64,000 nucleotides of DNA from JAFNAG01 sp963721405 (GCA_963721405.1 CAVRJA010000006.1:587486-651485); one strand, 5' to 3'; numbered from the stretch's first letter, positions 19,069 to 28,296 are shown. Numbers and translations: made by a program. The notes: generated by a model from the sequence alone, not told the origin.

Positions 19069-20133
19069 TCATCGTCGAATGTCGCGCCGACTATCTTTCG
19101 CGGCCTGCGCGAAGAGACGGCCCCAGGCGCGCGGGCTGAGGTAGCAGGCGACGGAACGCACGATCACGCGCTGGACCTCGCCGCGACTGATCTTGATCCG
19201 CCGCCGGTCGTCCAGCACGTTGCCGGCGCGCAAGCGCGCCAGCGTCTTCACACCGATCAGGACCGGCCACGCGCATGCGAGCCTCACGCGCACTTGTCCT
19301 CGAGGGAGGGTATTGGTGTAAGCCCAGCCGGCTGCGAGGAGTTCTTCGGCTTTTTGCAGGTATTCCTCGTACAGCGGCCGGAAGCGGTCCATCGCCTCCG
19401 CGTCCAGCAGCGCGGGTGCGTCCAGACCATGTTCGGCCATTCGGGCTTGCGGCACATAACAGCGTCCCTGGCGCAAATCCTTCGGCAAATCGCGCAGGAC
19501 GTTCACCAGCTGCAGGCCCTTGCCGAAGCGGATGCCGCTCGCAAGCAAGAAAGTGTCGTCCAGTTCTTCCCTGGGAAACAGGTGGGCGCGGCACATCCGG
19601 GTCCAGAATTCGCCGACGCAGCCGGCCACACAATAGGTGTACTCTTCCAGCTCCTTTTCCGTGTCGAGCGCCACGATCCGGCCCGCGCTCGCCGCGCCGA
19701 AGCGGGCCAGGTCCTGTTCCTGTCCTCGGGTGATTACTTCCAAAAGGTCGTGGATAAGCCGACGGTCCGCTGCGTCCAGGGCCGCAAGCGCGCAGAGCAC
19801 TTCTCCCGCCGTTTCGAGAAGCAGCCGCTCTCCCGAGGATCCCTGGCCCGCGGGACCCTCCTGCGCTTCGGCCAATTCGCCGAAATCCGGCACGTCGGTG
19901 CGGCGGCCTTCGGCTGCCGACCAGATCGCCGCCCGCATTTCCCGCAGGGCTGACCGGCGGCGGGTGATCGAAACCAGGCGGGTATCTGCGATCGTGTCCG
20001 TGGCGCGCGCGAGCAGGTATGCGCACCCGATCTGGGGGCGAATCACGCCCGGCAGCACGCGAAGCGTGAGATAGAAGGAACGGGAGACCCGCCTGAGCAG
20101 ATCACCCGAATGTTCCAATGCGCCCCATGGCAT
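19069..20133 (-). CDS. squalene/phytoene synthase family protein
   Basis: A 354-residue all-helical prenyl-transferase. SRSFYLTLRVLP (17-28) is followed by the first Asp-rich motif DTIAD (46-50); the second, in NVLRDLPKDLRQGRCYVP, is D215-D219. These bind Mg-diphosphate of two farnesyl or geranylgeranyl diphosphates for head-to-head condensation. With hpnH 7 kb away, squalene for hopanoids is the likely product (inference). No squalene cyclase or hpnC/D/E homologue is in the window, and phytoene synthase activity cannot be excluded. Cytoplasmic or membrane-associated. Confidence 0.85.
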   Translation of the reverse strand: MPWGALEHSGDLLRRVSRSFYLTLRVLPGVIRPQIGCAYLLARATDTIADTRLVSITRRRSALREMRAAIWSAAEGRRTDVPDFGELAEAQEGPAGQGSSGERLLLETAGEVLCALAALDAADRRLIHDLLEVITRGQEQDLARFGAASAGRIVALDTEKELEEYTYCVAGCVGEFWTRMCRAHLFPREELDDTFLLASGIRFGKGLQLVNVLRDLPKDLRQGRCYVPQARMAEHGLDAPALLDAEAMDRFRPLYEEYLQKAEELLAAGWAYTNTLPRGQVRVRLACAWPVLIGVKTLARLRAGNVLDDRRRIKISRGEVQRVIVRSVACYLSPRAWGRLFAQAAKDSRRDIRR

Positions 20134-20227
20134 GGCGGCATTGAATCACACAACGCCCCGCCGAGCAAAGGCCGATTGCTGGTTTTGGACGCAGCCCCTT
20201 GAAATCCCCGCGTGCCCGATTGCTATT

Positions 20228-20275
20228 CCAAATTCGAGATTCGAAATTAATCTCGAATCTCGAATCTCGAATTGG
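20228..20275. repeat. hairpin built of TCGAATC/GATTCGA units
   Basis: CCAAATTCGAGATTCGA (20228-20244) is complementary, with one bulged A, to TCGAATCTCGAATTGG (20260-20275), and TCTCGAA recurs as tandem copies within. It lies between the squalene-synthase-family start and the small gene at 20358. It could serve as a terminator for the latter but has no U-tract. Confidence 0.5.
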
Positions 20276-20357
20276 AGGGGCAGCCGGAGATTTGCGACAG
20301 AGACAAACGCGACCAAAGTTCTCGTTGTCGGCTCAATAACGGTCTAATTGGTGCGTG

Positions 20358-20543
20358 CTAGGCGGGCTTGCGGCTGTGCTCGCGGATCCTCTTGATCTCC
20401 GATTGCTCGATTCCAAGGGACTCGAGAAATTCCTGGTGAGCTTCGGGCTCCATTTTTTCAAATTGCCGGTGCCAGTTGGACATGTCCTGCTCCTTCAAGC
20501 CGGCAGCCCGCATTATCTCTACCCATCGTTCTTTGTTGATCAT
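20358..20543 (-). CDS. small helical protein, stand-alone domain otherwise seen at the C-terminus of some MerR-type regulators
   Basis: The start at 20543 is chosen over 20642 because GAGGTCAAT precedes it; this gives 61 residues. The sequence INKERWVEIMRAAGLKEQDM, with downstream HRQFEKMEPEAHQEFL and SLGIEQSEIKRIR, resembles a short helical segment I recall following MerR-type DNA-binding domains in proteobacterial regulators. Here it has no DNA-binding domain. It might bind a ligand or partner protein. Function unknown. Transcribed away from metK. Confidence 0.6.
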   Translation of the reverse strand: MINKERWVEIMRAAGLKEQDMSNWHRQFEKMEPEAHQEFLESLGIEQSEIKRIREHSRKPA

Positions 20544-20753
20544 ATTGACCTCATCGTGAATTGAATCCTGTTCATTCACCTGAATGCGCAGGGGGTTTGC
20601 CCGAAGGTAAGGGTTTTCTTCCGGCGCGAGATCGGCTAGCATTCATGGGCTGACGGGGTCGCAGTCCTGAGACGTTTAGCAAACCAAATAGCGCCGGGGA
20701 ACGTTGCCGGCATCGAACTGATTTTCGCACCAGCTACGATAGAGGAGACAGAA

Positions 20754-21917
20754 ATGGCAAAAGACAATTATTTCTTTACATCGGAATCCGTCACCGAGGG
20801 GCACCCGGACAAAGTTTGCGATCAAATCTCGGATGCCGTACTGGACGAGATCCTGCGAAAAGACAAGCGGGGCAGGGTGGCCTGCGAGACGTTTATCACC
20901 GTAGGGCTGGTCGTCGTCGGCGGTGAGATTACTACCAATTCCTACGTCGATGTTCCGGGGCTGGTACGCAATCTGATCAGGGAGATCGGCTACACCGATC
21001 CCAAGTACGGATTCAATCACTCCACCTGCGCCATTCTGAACGCCATCGGCACTCAATCGCCCGATATCGCACAGGGTGTGGACACCGGCGGCGCCGGCGA
21101 CCAGGGGCTGATGATGGGTTATGCGATCAACGAGACCAAAGAACTGATGCCGCTGCCCATCATGCTGGCGCACAAGATCACGCAGCGCCTGGCCGACGTT
21201 CGCCGGAAGAACATTCTTCCCTATCTGGGACCCGACGGGAAGAGCCAGGTGACCGTGGAATACGAGAACGGAAAACCGAGGCGCGTCGATACCGTGGTGG
21301 TGTCCAGCCAGCACACGTCTGACATACTGGACCGCACCGGCGAGAAGATCACGACGAAGGCAAAGGAAGAGATCATCGAGAACGTCGTGCTGAAATCGAT
21401 TCCGGCCAGGTACGTCGATTCCAGGACGAAATATCTCGTGAATCCTACTGGTAAATTCGTAATCGGCGGCCCCCAGTCCGATACCGGAATGACCGGACGC
21501 AAGATCATCGTCGACACCTATGGCGGTTCGGCGCCTCACGGCGGCGGCGCGTTTTCGGGCAAGGACCCTACGAAAGTCGACCGCTCTGCCTGCTACATGG
21601 CGCGGCACGTTGCCAAGAACATCGTCGCTGCCGGCCTTGCGGACGCCTGTAACGTGCAGCTCGCGTATGCGATCGGCGTGGCAAAACCGGTGAGCGTGCT
21701 GATCAGCACCAAGGGCAATGGCGAGGTCCCCGACTGGCGGCTGACGGAGATCGTGCAGAAGGAATTCGACCTCACGCCCAAGGGGATCATCCAGTACCTC
21801 GACTTGCTGCGCCCGATCTACCGGAAGACTGCATCGTACGGCCACTTTGGACGGGAACTGCCGGAGTTTGCCTGGGAAAAAACCAACCGGGTCAAAGACC
21901 TGCTGAAAAAAGCCTGA
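20754..21917 (+). CDS. metK: S-adenosylmethionine synthetase
   Basis: 387 residues, the standard length. It forms SAM from methionine and ATP in the cytoplasm. Visible signatures are GHPDKVCDQISDAVLDEIL near the N-terminus, the family nonapeptide-like GGAGDQGLMMGYA, and the second signature GGGAFSGKDPTKVDRS with the phosphate-binding Lys and Asp. GAGGAGA lies just before the ATG. The stop is 8 bases before iorA, so these probably share a transcript. The 110-base leader shows no SAM riboswitch pattern I recognise. SAM made here would feed HpnH, a radical-SAM enzyme encoded 5 kb downstream, and methyltransferases (inference). Confidence 0.97.
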   Translation: MAKDNYFFTSESVTEGHPDKVCDQISDAVLDEILRKDKRGRVACETFITVGLVVVGGEITTNSYVDVPGLVRNLIREIGYTDPKYGFNHSTCAILNAIGTQSPDIAQGVDTGGAGDQGLMMGYAINETKELMPLPIMLAHKITQRLADVRRKNILPYLGPDGKSQVTVEYENGKPRRVDTVVVSSQHTSDILDRTGEKITTKAKEEIIENVVLKSIPARYVDSRTKYLVNPTGKFVIGGPQSDTGMTGRKIIVDTYGGSAPHGGGAFSGKDPTKVDRSACYMARHVAKNIVAAGLADACNVQLAYAIGVAKPVSVLISTKGNGEVPDWRLTEIVQKEFDLTPKGIIQYLDLLRPIYRKTASYGHFGRELPEFAWEKTNRVKDLLKKA

Positions 21918-21924
21918 GGTGCTC

Positions 21925-23532
21925 ATGTCTGAGATGGTTTTGTTGGGAGACGAAGCCGTTGCACTCGGGGCTGTGCACGCTGGCCTGACCGCCGCCTACG
22001 CATATCCGGGGACGCCGTCGACCGAAATCCTCGAGTTCCTTATCCGATATCAGGCCAGGCAAGGCAAGCCTCACGCCGCCTGGTGCGCGAACGAAAAGAC
22101 CGCGTACGAAAGCGCCCTTGGCGTTTCCTATGCCGGCCGCCGCACGATGGTTTCCATGAAACACGTGGGATTGAACGTGGCGGCGGACCCGTTTGTCAAT
22201 TCGGCGCTGGTCGCCATTCACGGCGGGCTGGTGCTGGCCGTGGCCGACGACCCCGGCATGCACAGCTCCCAGAATGAACAGGACAGCCGCTTCTACGCCG
22301 ACTTTGCGCGCGTGATCTGCCTCGAGCCGGCTAACCAGCAGGAAGCCTATGAAATGACTCGGGAAGCCTTCGACCTTTCCGAGCGGTTCGAGATTCCGGT
22401 CATGATCCGCCTGGTCACGCGCCTGGCCCACAGCCGGACAGTCGTGCGCACCGGGGATCCCCGCCCCGAAAATCCGCCGGACAAGATCCGGGACGGCGCT
22501 TCCTCCTGGATACTCATGCCTCAAATCGCACGCCGGCGCTGGCACGAACTGCTGCTGCGGCAAACGGAATTCCAGGCGTATACGGAAGCCTCTGCCCACA
22601 ACCCATTGAAAATCAACGAGAAACGCACCGATTTCGGCGTCATCACCACCGGCATCGCGCGCAACTACTATCTGGAAAATCAGCCGGACCTCGGGTTCGA
22701 ACCTTCTCACCTGCATGTGGGCGCATATCCTCTGCCCGTGGAGAAGATCCGCAGGCTCGCCACCCATGTGAAGCGGGTGATCGTTCTCGAAGAGGGATAC
22801 TCATACCTGGAGCGGCATCTGCGAGGCATCATCCCGCCAGGGGTCGAGATCCAGGGGAAGGAATCCGGGCAGATTCCGACGGACGGCGAGCTTGATCCCG
22901 ACGTCGTGCGCCGCGCACTCGGGTTGCCGGAGAACGCCAGCCTGGCATCGTACACGCCCGCCCTCGCAGGCCGTCCCCCGCAGTTTTGTGCCGGTTGCCC
23001 CCACGCCGACACGTTGTCCGCTCTCAAACTGGCGCTGGCCGGCTATCCGGAGACGGTGGTTACTTCGGACATCGGCTGTTACACGCTGGGAGCGCTCCCA
23101 CCACACTCGGCGGTGGAGACCTGCGTCTGCATGGGCGCGTCGATCGGTATGGCAAAGGGAGTGGCAGAGGCGGGCCTCCACCCGGTGGTCGCGGTGATCG
23201 GGGACAGCACCTTTCTGCATTCCGGCGTCACGCCGTTGATGGATGCCGTTTCATCGAAGGCCAATATGACCCTCATCATCGCGGATAACGCAACGGTGGC
23301 CATGACCGGGACACAGCCCACGATTCTGTCGCAGTCCCAACTCGAACAGGTCATCCTCGGAGTCGGCGTTGATCCAGGGCACTTTCACGTGCTCACGTCG
23401 CACCCGAAACATGTCGAAAAGAATGCCGCCATCCTCAAACAGGAAATCGAGCACCACGGTCTTTCCGTGATCATTGCCCGGCGCGAGTGCCTGGAGGCGG
23501 CAAAGCAGACAAAAAAAGGGGGAACGGCATGA
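21925..23532 (+). CDS. iorA: indolepyruvate:ferredoxin oxidoreductase, alpha subunit, without ferredoxin tail
   Basis: GAGG six bases before ATG 21925 sets the start; a GTG at 21919 is too close. The product is 535 residues. The N-terminal pyrimidine-type domain shows YAYPGTPSTEILEFL, MVSMKHVGLNVAADP and ADDPGMHSSQNEQDSR. The TPP-binding half shows QFCAGCPHADT and DIGCYTLG, with GDSTFLHSGVTPLMDA. The enzyme oxidatively decarboxylates aryl pyruvates to aryl-acetyl-CoA. Known IorA subunits carry two [4Fe-4S] clusters in a C-terminal ferredoxin domain of about 80 residues; this one stops at ECLEAAKQTKKGGTA with no Cys-rich tail. It overlaps iorB by an ATGA. Confidence 0.93.
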   Translation: MSEMVLLGDEAVALGAVHAGLTAAYAYPGTPSTEILEFLIRYQARQGKPHAAWCANEKTAYESALGVSYAGRRTMVSMKHVGLNVAADPFVNSALVAIHGGLVLAVADDPGMHSSQNEQDSRFYADFARVICLEPANQQEAYEMTREAFDLSERFEIPVMIRLVTRLAHSRTVVRTGDPRPENPPDKIRDGASSWILMPQIARRRWHELLLRQTEFQAYTEASAHNPLKINEKRTDFGVITTGIARNYYLENQPDLGFEPSHLHVGAYPLPVEKIRRLATHVKRVIVLEEGYSYLERHLRGIIPPGVEIQGKESGQIPTDGELDPDVVRRALGLPENASLASYTPALAGRPPQFCAGCPHADTLSALKLALAGYPETVVTSDIGCYTLGALPPHSAVETCVCMGASIGMAKGVAEAGLHPVVAVIGDSTFLHSGVTPLMDAVSSKANMTLIIADNATVAMTGTQPTILSQSQLEQVILGVGVDPGHFHVLTSHPKHVEKNAAILKQEIEHHGLSVIIARRECLEAAKQTKKGGTA

Positions 23533-24101
23533 AGTGCGATATCGTGCTTGCGGGTGTCGGAGGACAAGGAGTGCTGTCCCTGGCCGCTGCCATCGCATCC
23601 GGCGCCATGGAGGAGAAACTTCACGTCAAGCAGGCCGAAGTGCACGGTATGGCACAGCGGGGGGGCGCGGTGATGGCTACCTTGCGCATATCCGACCGCG
23701 AGATTGCCAGCGATCTCATCCCGCACGGGACGGCCTCGATGATTCTCAGCATGGAGCCGATGGAAAGCCTGCGCTACCTCTCCTACCTGTCACCGGAGGG
23801 CGTCCTCATCACCTCGGCGAACCCCGTGCGCAATGTCCCCGACTACCCCGACCTGGACGAACTGATCGCAAGGATCCGTTCCCTGCCGCGTGCGGTCGTG
23901 GTGGACGCGGAAAAACTGGCCCGCCAGGCGGGTTCTGCCCGGGCGACGAATATCGTGATGGTGGGCGCGGCGATTTCCCTGTTGCCGGTGAAGGCGGAAA
24001 CCATCGAGCAGGCCGTGCGCACCATCTTCGCCCGCAAAGGCGACGAGGTTGTGAATATCAACCTGCGCGCCCTCCAGGCCGGGCGCGACGCCGCCCGATA
24101 A
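23529..24101 (+). CDS. iorB: indolepyruvate:ferredoxin oxidoreductase, beta subunit
   Basis: 190 residues starting at the ATG of an ATGA overlap with iorA, which implies translational coupling. DIVLAGVGGQGVLSLAAAIA and QAEVHGMAQRGGAV are the gamma/beta-domain signatures of 2-oxoacid:ferredoxin oxidoreductases. The subunit forms the heterodimeric core with IorA. The usual length is about 190-200, so it is complete. No ferredoxin gene follows within the window, leaving the electron acceptor unknown. Confidence 0.94.
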   Translation: MKCDIVLAGVGGQGVLSLAAAIASGAMEEKLHVKQAEVHGMAQRGGAVMATLRISDREIASDLIPHGTASMILSMEPMESLRYLSYLSPEGVLITSANPVRNVPDYPDLDELIARIRSLPRAVVVDAEKLARQAGSARATNIVMVGAAISLLPVKAETIEQAVRTIFARKGDEVVNINLRALQAGRDAAR

Positions 24102-24295
24102 CCTTTCCGCAGGAACCAATCCGCACAGACCTGCTGCGGGGATGTCTCGACTGCCTTACCACGCCTCGAGCCGTACGATCCCGACAGGCTCTGCCGTTCC
24201 GGCGAGCCGCGTCTGATCCTTTTCACGGTGCTGTGCTAAAATACCAATTTCTCTGACAGCGCAGATGGAACCGACGATGGAAGAGGTCTGCTGGA

Positions 24296-25225
24296 ATGAT
24301 CGAAGAAAAGAAGATGCCGGAAGCGCTTCTCCGACAGTTGAATCACCTGACGGAAGAGCTTGAAAATTTTGAGGAAATCGCCGTACGACTGAAGCCGGAA
24401 CCGGGCGAAATACCCAGGCTTCCCGGCATCGACGTCTTTGGCTCCAGCCTTGCGTTGGCAGGGGTGATCGGCGGCGATCACATCGTCTATATCGATTTCA
24501 ATCAGAGGTACGATCTCGATGCCCGGATCGCACGGGCGGAGAAGAATGGCCAGAACCAGATCGCTGCCAACCTCGAGACGATGAAACAGACTGCTGGGGT
24601 CCTGGTAGCCGACGTCTCCGGTCACCGGATCACCGATGCCGTTCTGGCCGCCATGCTCCACCAGTCGTTCCTCCTCGGCGCTCTTTATGAGCTCGAAATG
24701 TTCGGCACGATTACCACCAAACTCTTTGAAAACATCAACAACCGGTTCTACCGCTCCTCGAGCGTGCGCAAGTTCTTGACCATGATCTATGGTGAAATCC
24801 ACGTCGGCGGCACGTTTCGCTTCATATCCGCCGGACATCATCCGCCACTGGTCTTTTCGAACGAGTTCGACCGCTTCATGGATATCTGCCCGGAATTGCT
24901 GACCAGCTATCCTCCGATCGGCACGATGCCGTCGAAGAGCGACCCGGACCTCTCCCGCCGCCCCTCGGCGCTCGGCTACAAGGACCGGTACACGGTCAAT
25001 GAACTCAAGTTGATGTCGCCCGGGGACATCCTGGTTCTCTACACGGACGGCCTGAAAGAGCACGGGGATGATCAGGGCATCTATTTCCCCGGCAGACTCG
25101 AGGCAAAGATCCGTGAATTCAAGACCGAGTCTTCCCGGCGCATCCTGGAAGAGATCATCCGCGACCTGCTGGAGTTCGCCCCTCCAGGGGATGACATCAG
25201 CTGCGTTGTCATCAAGAAGAACTGA
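24296..25225 (+). CDS. PP2C/SpoIIE-type serine phosphatase
   Basis: 309 residues. A short coiled-coil-like N-terminus (LLRQLNHLTEELENFEEIAV) precedes a PPM phosphatase domain with VIGGDHIVYID, GVLVADVSGHRITDAVLAAM, ISAGHHPPLVF, ILVLYTDGLKEHGD and a final GDDISCVVIKK. These contain the Asp residues that bind the two catalytic metals. Such proteins dephosphorylate anti-anti-sigma factors in partner-switching systems. No anti-sigma kinase or STAS protein is adjacent, and there is no sensory domain, so the input is unknown. Separated from iorB by about 190 bases; probably its own promoter. Confidence 0.88.
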   Translation: MIEEKKMPEALLRQLNHLTEELENFEEIAVRLKPEPGEIPRLPGIDVFGSSLALAGVIGGDHIVYIDFNQRYDLDARIARAEKNGQNQIAANLETMKQTAGVLVADVSGHRITDAVLAAMLHQSFLLGALYELEMFGTITTKLFENINNRFYRSSSVRKFLTMIYGEIHVGGTFRFISAGHHPPLVFSNEFDRFMDICPELLTSYPPIGTMPSKSDPDLSRRPSALGYKDRYTVNELKLMSPGDILVLYTDGLKEHGDDQGIYFPGRLEAKIREFKTESSRRILEEIIRDLLEFAPPGDDISCVVIKKN

Positions 25226-26092
25226 CAGGCAATCCGAACCGTCCTAAACCGAAGAAACCGCCTACTTACTACCGATGTAGTTATACAGATGGATTAAGTG
25301 TTGTCTTCACGCGGGATCTATAGGATCATGGGACAGTGTGACACGTGCCAAGACGTGTCCGAGGGTGGAAGAGGAACGATAAGCGGCTGGTTTTTTTACT
25401 GGGAGTGGAGGCATTTCTGTCATGCTAGACCGTGCGACGAACACCGGCGGCATCGAACTGTGCTCCACCGATTGTCTTGCTATTATCGGCCAGCCTCCTG
25501 TCGTCTCCTTTAGCAGGCATGTCCCCCGCCGGCCGCGGGAGGTTCCATGCAAATCGAACCGTAAGGGCGCGCCCCATATGCTCACTTGCATGCGGGTTTC
25601 GCCGGATCTTCCCCGGTTCAAGCGCGCGTCCGTGTTCCGTAACCTTTAGCTGTTGATTTTAATCGGCGCAATTCTGCAGGTGTGTCCGCCTGCCGCAGGG
25701 TTGCGCATTCTCCAGGGAAGGAAGCCATGAGGGATTCTTTGATTCCGCGAGATCCTCTGCCGCCGGGCGATTCGCATCTGCCGGACGCCTTGCCTCTGGA
25801 CCCTACGATAGGGGCTATCCTTTACCGTCTGCACGACTTCAAAGGACGTCACTTCAAGGCGAACGTCGGCAAAAGAGGCCTGCTTCGAGTCGGCAAATTT
25901 GGCGTGTCGAGGGAAGGAGGGCCGTTTATGGCCTCTGCACCCGGGTGCTTTCACGAATCGTCCGGCTCGAAGGATCCTGCTCAATTTGCAGATAGGCGGA
26001 AGCATAAGTCCGGATGTCCGACATGCGGGCCCGGCAGGAGGCGAGGCGAGTGGAACGAGGGCAATGTATTCTCTTTTGACAAGCGGCACGCC
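25226..26092. other. 867-base region without a confident gene
   Basis: Contains a 7-bp perfect hairpin (25340-25346 with 25353-25359) and otherwise short overlapping frames. From 25727 an ATG with AGGGAAGGA upstream opens a frame that runs without stop into the lytic transglycosylase gene. The 122 residues this would add are proline- and glycine-rich, with no domain I recognise. The region could instead be a long structured leader. I tested it by eye against the c-di-GMP (GEMM) and c-di-AMP (ydaO) riboswitch cores and found no match. Confidence 0.4.
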
Positions 26093-26974
26093 ATGCACCG
26101 GTTCCACAAACGGTACCGGGCCGCGATCGGCCTCATGACCGGCGTTTTGCTTCTCGTAGCCTCCTATGGATACTGGGAGAGGGGGGCCTTGCAGCGCGAA
26201 ATATCCAGGATCAACAGCCAGGGCGTCCCGCTGGAGACAAGGCAGGCTGCCAGCGGCGACGAGTACCTGCAGCTCGGCAGATTGATCAACAGGGTAGTCA
26301 GTTATGGCGCTCCGGCGCAGACGATGAAGAGCCTCCTTTCAGAAGATGTGTTTATCCGCCAGGAGATGAACGTGCTCCTGCGCGAATTCGGCGCCGAAGA
26401 GTACGATGTTCCTCCCGAGTTCCTACAAGAGGTGAGCCGTTTCATCCGCCAGTACCAGGTCCGGGACCACGATCTTGTCGCCCACGCCCTGGCGCACGAT
26501 CGCGAAAGCCTGGAGCAAATACGCGGCATACTCCGCCGTGATAACCTTCCGCAGGACCTGGCCTACATGGCGCTGGTCGAGAGCGGCTTTCTGGAATCGT
26601 CCACGAGCGAGGAAGGGGCAGCGGGCGTCTGGCAGTTTACGGAAGCGACGGCCCGCGAGTACGGCATGGAGGTGAGCGAGGGCGTGGACGAACGGCTCGA
26701 CTTGTCGAAATCGACGGAGGCCGCAAGCCGGTATATCCGGGATTTAATTCTCGATTTCGGGGCGGGCAGTTCGGTAATGCTCGCGATGGCTGCCTACAAC
26801 AGCGGGCCGGAAAAGGTGCGGCGCGCTGTCAGAAACGTGAAGGATCCGATCAAGCAGCGCAATTTCTGGTACCTGTACCAAACTCATGCGCTCCCCGATG
26901 AGACGAGGGCGTACGTTCCCAAGGTGTTCGCGGCGATCATCATCGGCCGCAACCCCCGCCATTTCGGCTTCTGA
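26093..26974 (+). CDS. membrane-anchored lytic transglycosylase (SLT domain)
   Basis: From ATG 26093 the product is 293 residues. A single TM anchor (IGLMTGVLLLVASYGYW) is followed by a helical linker and a C-terminal SLT/goose-lysozyme-like domain. The domain shows MALVESGFLESSTSEEGAAG with the catalytic Glu in ESGF, VWQFTEATAREYGM, and MLAMAAYNSGPEKV. These enzymes cleave the MurNAc-GlcNAc bond of peptidoglycan with 1,6-anhydro formation. The start is uncertain: an in-frame ATG at 25727 has a much better ribosome site but adds 122 atypical residues before the anchor. Stands alone upstream of hpnH. Confidence 0.85.
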   Translation: MHRFHKRYRAAIGLMTGVLLLVASYGYWERGALQREISRINSQGVPLETRQAASGDEYLQLGRLINRVVSYGAPAQTMKSLLSEDVFIRQEMNVLLREFGAEEYDVPPEFLQEVSRFIRQYQVRDHDLVAHALAHDRESLEQIRGILRRDNLPQDLAYMALVESGFLESSTSEEGAAGVWQFTEATAREYGMEVSEGVDERLDLSKSTEAASRYIRDLILDFGAGSSVMLAMAAYNSGPEKVRRAVRNVKDPIKQRNFWYLYQTHALPDETRAYVPKVFAAIIIGRNPRHFGF

Positions 26975-27159
26975 TCAGAATCCAGGAGCAGGATCCGCCT
27001 CACCTGTCGCGAACAATCGGGCCAACAACAGCCGCCTGATCAGCAATCCAGACGAAGCCAACGGGTTTTTCCCCGTCTCCCCTTGCGCCTTCCGGGTTTA
27101 TTTGCATTTCCACCGGCGGCCGCAGCGGTTATATTTACTCTGTCGGAGGCATTTGTTGC

Positions 27160-28281
27160 ATGGGCGTGCCGATTTCGCAGATGTGGACCGTGGCGACTTA
27201 CATACTCAGGCAGCGGATGGCGGGCCGTGCTCGCTATCCCCTGGTGCTGATGCTCGAGCCCCTGTTCCGGTGCAACCTGGCGTGCGCGGGGTGCGGGAAG
27301 ATACAATATCCGGTGCATATCCTCAAACGCCAGCTCACCCCGGAAGAGTGTCTCAAAGCCGTCGATGAGTGCGGGGCGCCCATGGTCAGCATCCCGGGCG
27401 GCGAACCGCTCCTGCACCCGCAGATTGCCGACATCGTCCTGGGGCTTGTCCGGAGGAAGAAGTACATCTACCTCTGCACCAATGCGCTGCTGCTGAAGGA
27501 CAAGATCCACCTCCTGCGTCCCAGCAAGTATCTGACCATCAATGTGCATCTGGACGGCCAAAGGGAGCATCACGACCTGTCGGTGTGCCGCGAGGGGGGC
27601 TACGATCTGGCCGTCGCAGGCATACAGGAGGCGGTCCGGCGCGGTTTTCGCGTGACGACCAATACGACGCTTTTCGACCGCGCCGATCCGCGAAGCGTCC
27701 GCGCTTTTTTTGACGAAATGATGGATCTGGGGGTGGAGGGCATGACCGTTTCGCCGGGGTACAGCTACTCCAAGGCGCCCGACCAGGAGCACTTCCTCGG
27801 GAAAGACGCCACCAGAAAGCTTTTCAACATGATTCTGAGCAACCGGAGCAAGCGCTGGCGTTTCAACCAGAGCCCGCTCTTTCTGGAATTCCTGATGGGA
27901 AAGCGCGACTACGACTGCACGCCCTGGGGCATGCCCACCTACAACCTTTTCGGCTGGCAAAAGCCCTGTTACCTTCTGCAGGAAGGGTACGTGGACACTT
28001 TTGCCGAATTGATCGACGGGACCGATTGGCCCGGGTACGGCGCCAGGTCAGGCAATCCGAAATGCGCCAATTGTATGGTGCACAGCGGCTACGAAGCCAG
28101 CGCTGTCAACGACACCTTCGGCTCGTTCCGCGGGCTCTGGGATACGGTGCGTGCGGCACTCCTTTCCCGCGGCTATCGGAGCCGGAGTGCTGCGGATGAA
28201 ATGGTGGACGCGTCCGCGGGAGAGCCGGTTCTGGTGCAAATCGAAGGGCGCGCGACGGTCCGGGAGACGACCCGGGTCTGA
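27160..28281 (+). CDS. hpnH: adenosyl-hopene transferase HpnH (radical SAM)
   Basis: 373 residues. It adds the adenosyl group to a hopene precursor to start the extended side chain of bacteriohopanepolyols. The radical-SAM Cys triad is C38, C42 and C45 in FRCNLACAGCGKIQYP. SIPGGEPLLHP, TINVHLDGQREHHD and YSYSKAPDQEHFL are family-typical, and a C-terminal Cys pair lies in GNPKCANCMVHSGYE. Length matches the family. GGAGGC precedes the ATG. The next two genes follow by 15 and about 100 bases and may be co-transcribed. Hopanoids stabilise the membrane. Confidence 0.95.
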   Translation: MGVPISQMWTVATYILRQRMAGRARYPLVLMLEPLFRCNLACAGCGKIQYPVHILKRQLTPEECLKAVDECGAPMVSIPGGEPLLHPQIADIVLGLVRRKKYIYLCTNALLLKDKIHLLRPSKYLTINVHLDGQREHHDLSVCREGGYDLAVAGIQEAVRRGFRVTTNTTLFDRADPRSVRAFFDEMMDLGVEGMTVSPGYSYSKAPDQEHFLGKDATRKLFNMILSNRSKRWRFNQSPLFLEFLMGKRDYDCTPWGMPTYNLFGWQKPCYLLQEGYVDTFAELIDGTDWPGYGARSGNPKCANCMVHSGYEASAVNDTFGSFRGLWDTVRAALLSRGYRSRSAADEMVDASAGEPVLVQIEGRATVRETTRV

Positions 28282-28296
28282 CCGTTCTGCGGAAAC

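Noticed and set aside
20643..20753. SAM riboswitch upstream of metK
   Set aside because: The leader lacks the conserved SAM-I core, and nothing matches the SAM-II, SAM-III or SAH patterns I know.
25700..26092. c-di-GMP or c-di-AMP riboswitch upstream of the lytic transglycosylase
   Set aside because: Neither the GGGACGCAAAGC core of GEMM nor the CAGCTAACC core of ydaO is present; short look-alikes such as GGCAAA are chance.
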